NCBI GenBank assembly: GCA_029101305.1
Contig: JAQXQS010000124.1
Location: forward strand, 1 to 49,834
Length of the DNA: 49,834 nucleotides
Reading direction: 5' to 3'
Source: Clostridia bacterium
GTDB lineage: Bacteria; Bacillota; Clostridia; Lachnospirales; Lachnospiraceae
The translations under genes and the position numbers were made by a program. Below, piece after piece: positions 48,127 to 49,834 of the stretch (position 1 is its first letter; each line of letters starts with the position of its first letter). Under the pieces are notes generated by a model. The model was given only the letters and a program-made list of their open reading frames with translations. It made no database searches and was not told the origin of the DNA.

Positions 48127-49834
48127 ATGAAGAAAAAAAGAAGTCACATTTTCCGTGGACTTGCCAGCATTTTCCTTGCATTGATGGTGCTGTTCGGAAC
48201 CGTCATGTCAGTGGCACTTAGCTGGGAAGGCCGTGTAAACGAGCTTCTGGGCATTTCGGATGACACTTTTGTGAAAAGCCAGAATCCCGATGACTACTAT
48301 TACAAGTCTGATTATGAAGATCCGGCAGATCTGATCAAAGCAGAAATTGCCCTGAATACCAGAATGGAAGCCGAAGGTGCGGTGGCACTGAAAGGTACAC
48401 CGGCTGTTGATGGAACCGGAGTTACCTTATTCGGAATGCGCAGCCAGGCAATGCAGTACGGCGGCTCCATGGGTTCCTTGGTAGAAACCAAGCAGGCAGT
48501 GCGGCTGGCTGACGCACTGGAGGAATACGGATTTTCTGTAAATCCGGCGATGGTTTCCTTTTACGAGGATATAGAAAAAACATATGCGCCGACCAAAGCT
48601 GCCGGTGGCAACTGCGTAGATACAAACGAAGGTTCTACCGTGAACGAAGTTCCTGTAAAAGAATACTTTGCAGTTTCTCCGGATTCCATGGAAGGCTACA
48701 AAGACGCAGCAATCGTAGTTCTCGGAAGAGACGCAGGCGAAGGTGCCTGCTTTTACCCAGGAGCAGACGGAATCGCAGATCCGGAGGAATTTTCCAACAG
48801 TCCTACCGGAAACATCTTAAGCCTGTCAAATGCAGAGAGAGCGCTGATCAACTATGTAGAAAACCAGGGCTTTAAGAAAATTGTGGTTCTTCTTAACTCC
48901 GCATGTGCAATGGAGATTGAAGAACTGAAACAGGATGACGCAGTAGACAGTATCCTCTGGATCGGAAATCCAGGCTGCTATGGAACATACGGAATCGCAC
49001 AGCTTCTGAAAGGAGACGTGCTTCCATCCGGACATCTCACCGATACCTATGCAGTGAACTCTGCACTTGCACCTGCAATGAGAGATTACGGTGCATACGT
49101 ATTTACAAATGCAGACGATATTGACACATCTTCCAACAACGCCCTGCGAAGCAGATGGTATCTGGCAGAAGAAGAGAGCATTTACATTGGCTACAAATAT
49201 TATGAAACCCGTTACTTCGATTCTGTTCTTGAACAGGGAAATGCATCTCAGGCTTTGACCGGTGAGACTGCAGATGGCGGAAAAGTATGGGATTATGACA
49301 ATGAAGTATCCTACAGCTTTGGATATGGCGTAGAAGGTTCCTCTTTCTCCGAGGAGATTACCGATGCGAAAATCGACTGGAGTGGGGAAACTCAGTCCGA
49401 AGTTACGGTAAAAGTAACAAACACCGGCGACAATGCAGCGAAACATGCAGTTCAGCTTTATGTTTCCCTTCCATACACTGATTATGACAAAGAAAATGGT
49501 GTGGAAAAATCTGCAATTCAGCTGGTTGGATATGGAAAAACAGGAGAGGCACAGGAAAATTCCTTCGAGGATGTAGTTCTTCTTGAGCCAGGAGAAAGCG
49601 AAGATGTGACTGTCACATTTACCGCAACCGACTTGTATTCCTATGATATGACTTATGAACATGATGATGTAACTGGTGCATACATTCTGGAAGCTGGAGA
49701 TTATTATTTTGCAACTGGAAATGGCGCCCATGATGCAGTCCAGGGAGTTCTGAAGGAACAGTATCCGGACAAAATGAAAGATACAGAGCCGACAGGTGAT
49801 GTTTATAAAGAGACTGTTGATTCTGAGATGACTT
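48127..49834 (+). CDS. Membrane-anchored GH3-family glycosidase, domain-swapped type (3' end outside window)
   Basis: The frame runs open from ATG 48127 to the window edge, about 569 residues. One membrane helix (about 10-32, FRGLASIFLALMVLFGTVMSVAL in pieces) anchors it with the rest outside. The first folded part is the GH3 C-terminal (alpha/beta)6 sandwich (EGAVALKG, DAAIVVLGRDAGEG, LNSACAMEIEEL, SILWIGNPGCYGTYGIAQLLKG in pieces, LPSGHLTDTY), followed by a fibronectin-III-like domain (about 415-510, VTVKVTNTGDNAAKHAVQLYVS in pieces). The usual N-terminal barrel is therefore expected after the window edge. This inverted order is known in some Lachnospiraceae GH3 proteins. AGGAGG lies about 13 bases upstream. 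An open antisense frame exists but is not credible. Confidence 0.85.
   Translation, partial: MKKKRSHIFRGLASIFLALMVLFGTVMSVALSWEGRVNELLGISDDTFVKSQNPDDYYYKSDYEDPADLIKAEIALNTRMEAEGAVALKGTPAVDGTGVTLFGMRSQAMQYGGSMGSLVETKQAVRLADALEEYGFSVNPAMVSFYEDIEKTYAPTKAAGGNCVDTNEGSTVNEVPVKEYFAVSPDSMEGYKDAAIVVLGRDAGEGACFYPGADGIADPEEFSNSPTGNILSLSNAERALINYVENQGFKKIVVLLNSACAMEIEELKQDDAVDSILWIGNPGCYGTYGIAQLLKGDVLPSGHLTDTYAVNSALAPAMRDYGAYVFTNADDIDTSSNNALRSRWYLAEEESIYIGYKYYETRYFDSVLEQGNASQALTGETADGGKVWDYDNEVSYSFGYGVEGSSFSEEITDAKIDWSGETQSEVTVKVTNTGDNAAKHAVQLYVSLPYTDYDKENGVEKSAIQLVGYGKTGEAQENSFEDVVLLEPGESEDVTVTFTATDLYSYDMTYEHDDVTGAYILEAGDYYFATGNGAHDAVQGVLKEQYPDKMKDTEPTGDVYKETVDSEMT

Noticed and set aside
48826-49731. 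301-codon antisense frame at the window end
   Set aside because: It is the complement of the GH3 fibronectin and sandwich coding sequence; the sense frame has clear family motifs.

Overview
The window looks like the chromosome of a gut Firmicute of the family Lachnospiraceae (Blautia/Dorea-like; inferred from gene content, moderate GC, strong AGGAGG ribosome sites and frequent GTG/TTG starts). No rRNA, tRNA, CRISPR array or classical insertion sequence was seen. Intergenic spaces carry long hairpins, some clearly terminators and some dispersed palindromic repeats.

Layout. (1) 1-4250: 3' end of hsdS, then hsdR and a tyrosine recombinase, i.e. a type I restriction-modification locus of the phase-variable kind; short inverted repeats flank the recombinase gene. 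(2) 4300-13410: signalling block. A 166-bp palindromic element is followed by a cyclic-di-GMP-I (GEMM) riboswitch and two terminators, then a hybrid histidine kinase split by an in-frame TAG. A convergent membrane protein with both HD-GYP (c-di-GMP hydrolysis) and GGDEF (synthesis) domains follows, then a second hybrid kinase and a C39-like protein. (3) 13600-20740: an OmpR/EnvZ-type two-component pair, a membrane-anchored arylsulfotransferase, a lipoprotein and a secreted arylsulfotransferase, probably one exported sulfate-transfer system. (4) 21090-31050: a lone receiver domain, then an AraC regulator divergent from a sugar-acid catabolic cluster: NAL/DHDPS-family aldolase, DctP-DctQ-DctM TRAP transporter, a cytoplasmic GH106-like glycosidase and a YhcH/NanQ-like protein. 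(5) 31180-34510: a complete ECF vitamin transporter (S component, fused double ATPase, T component). (6) 34700-38610: an AT-rich patch with a toxin-like protein and an HTH gene carrying a broken copy of its start, then small housekeeping genes and cysK. (7) 38700-49834: YesM/YesN two-component pair divergent from an orphan sugar-binding protein and a secreted GH106-like glycosidase; then larE and the start of a membrane-anchored, domain-swapped GH3 enzyme that runs off the end.

The main themes are environmental sensing and plant-glycan or sugar-acid use. The points most worth checking are the c-di-GMP riboswitch beside the HD-GYP/GGDEF gene, the paired arylsulfotransferase locus, a palindrome shared by the cysK and larE promoters, the inverted repeats around the recombinase gene, and several families of palindromic repeats.
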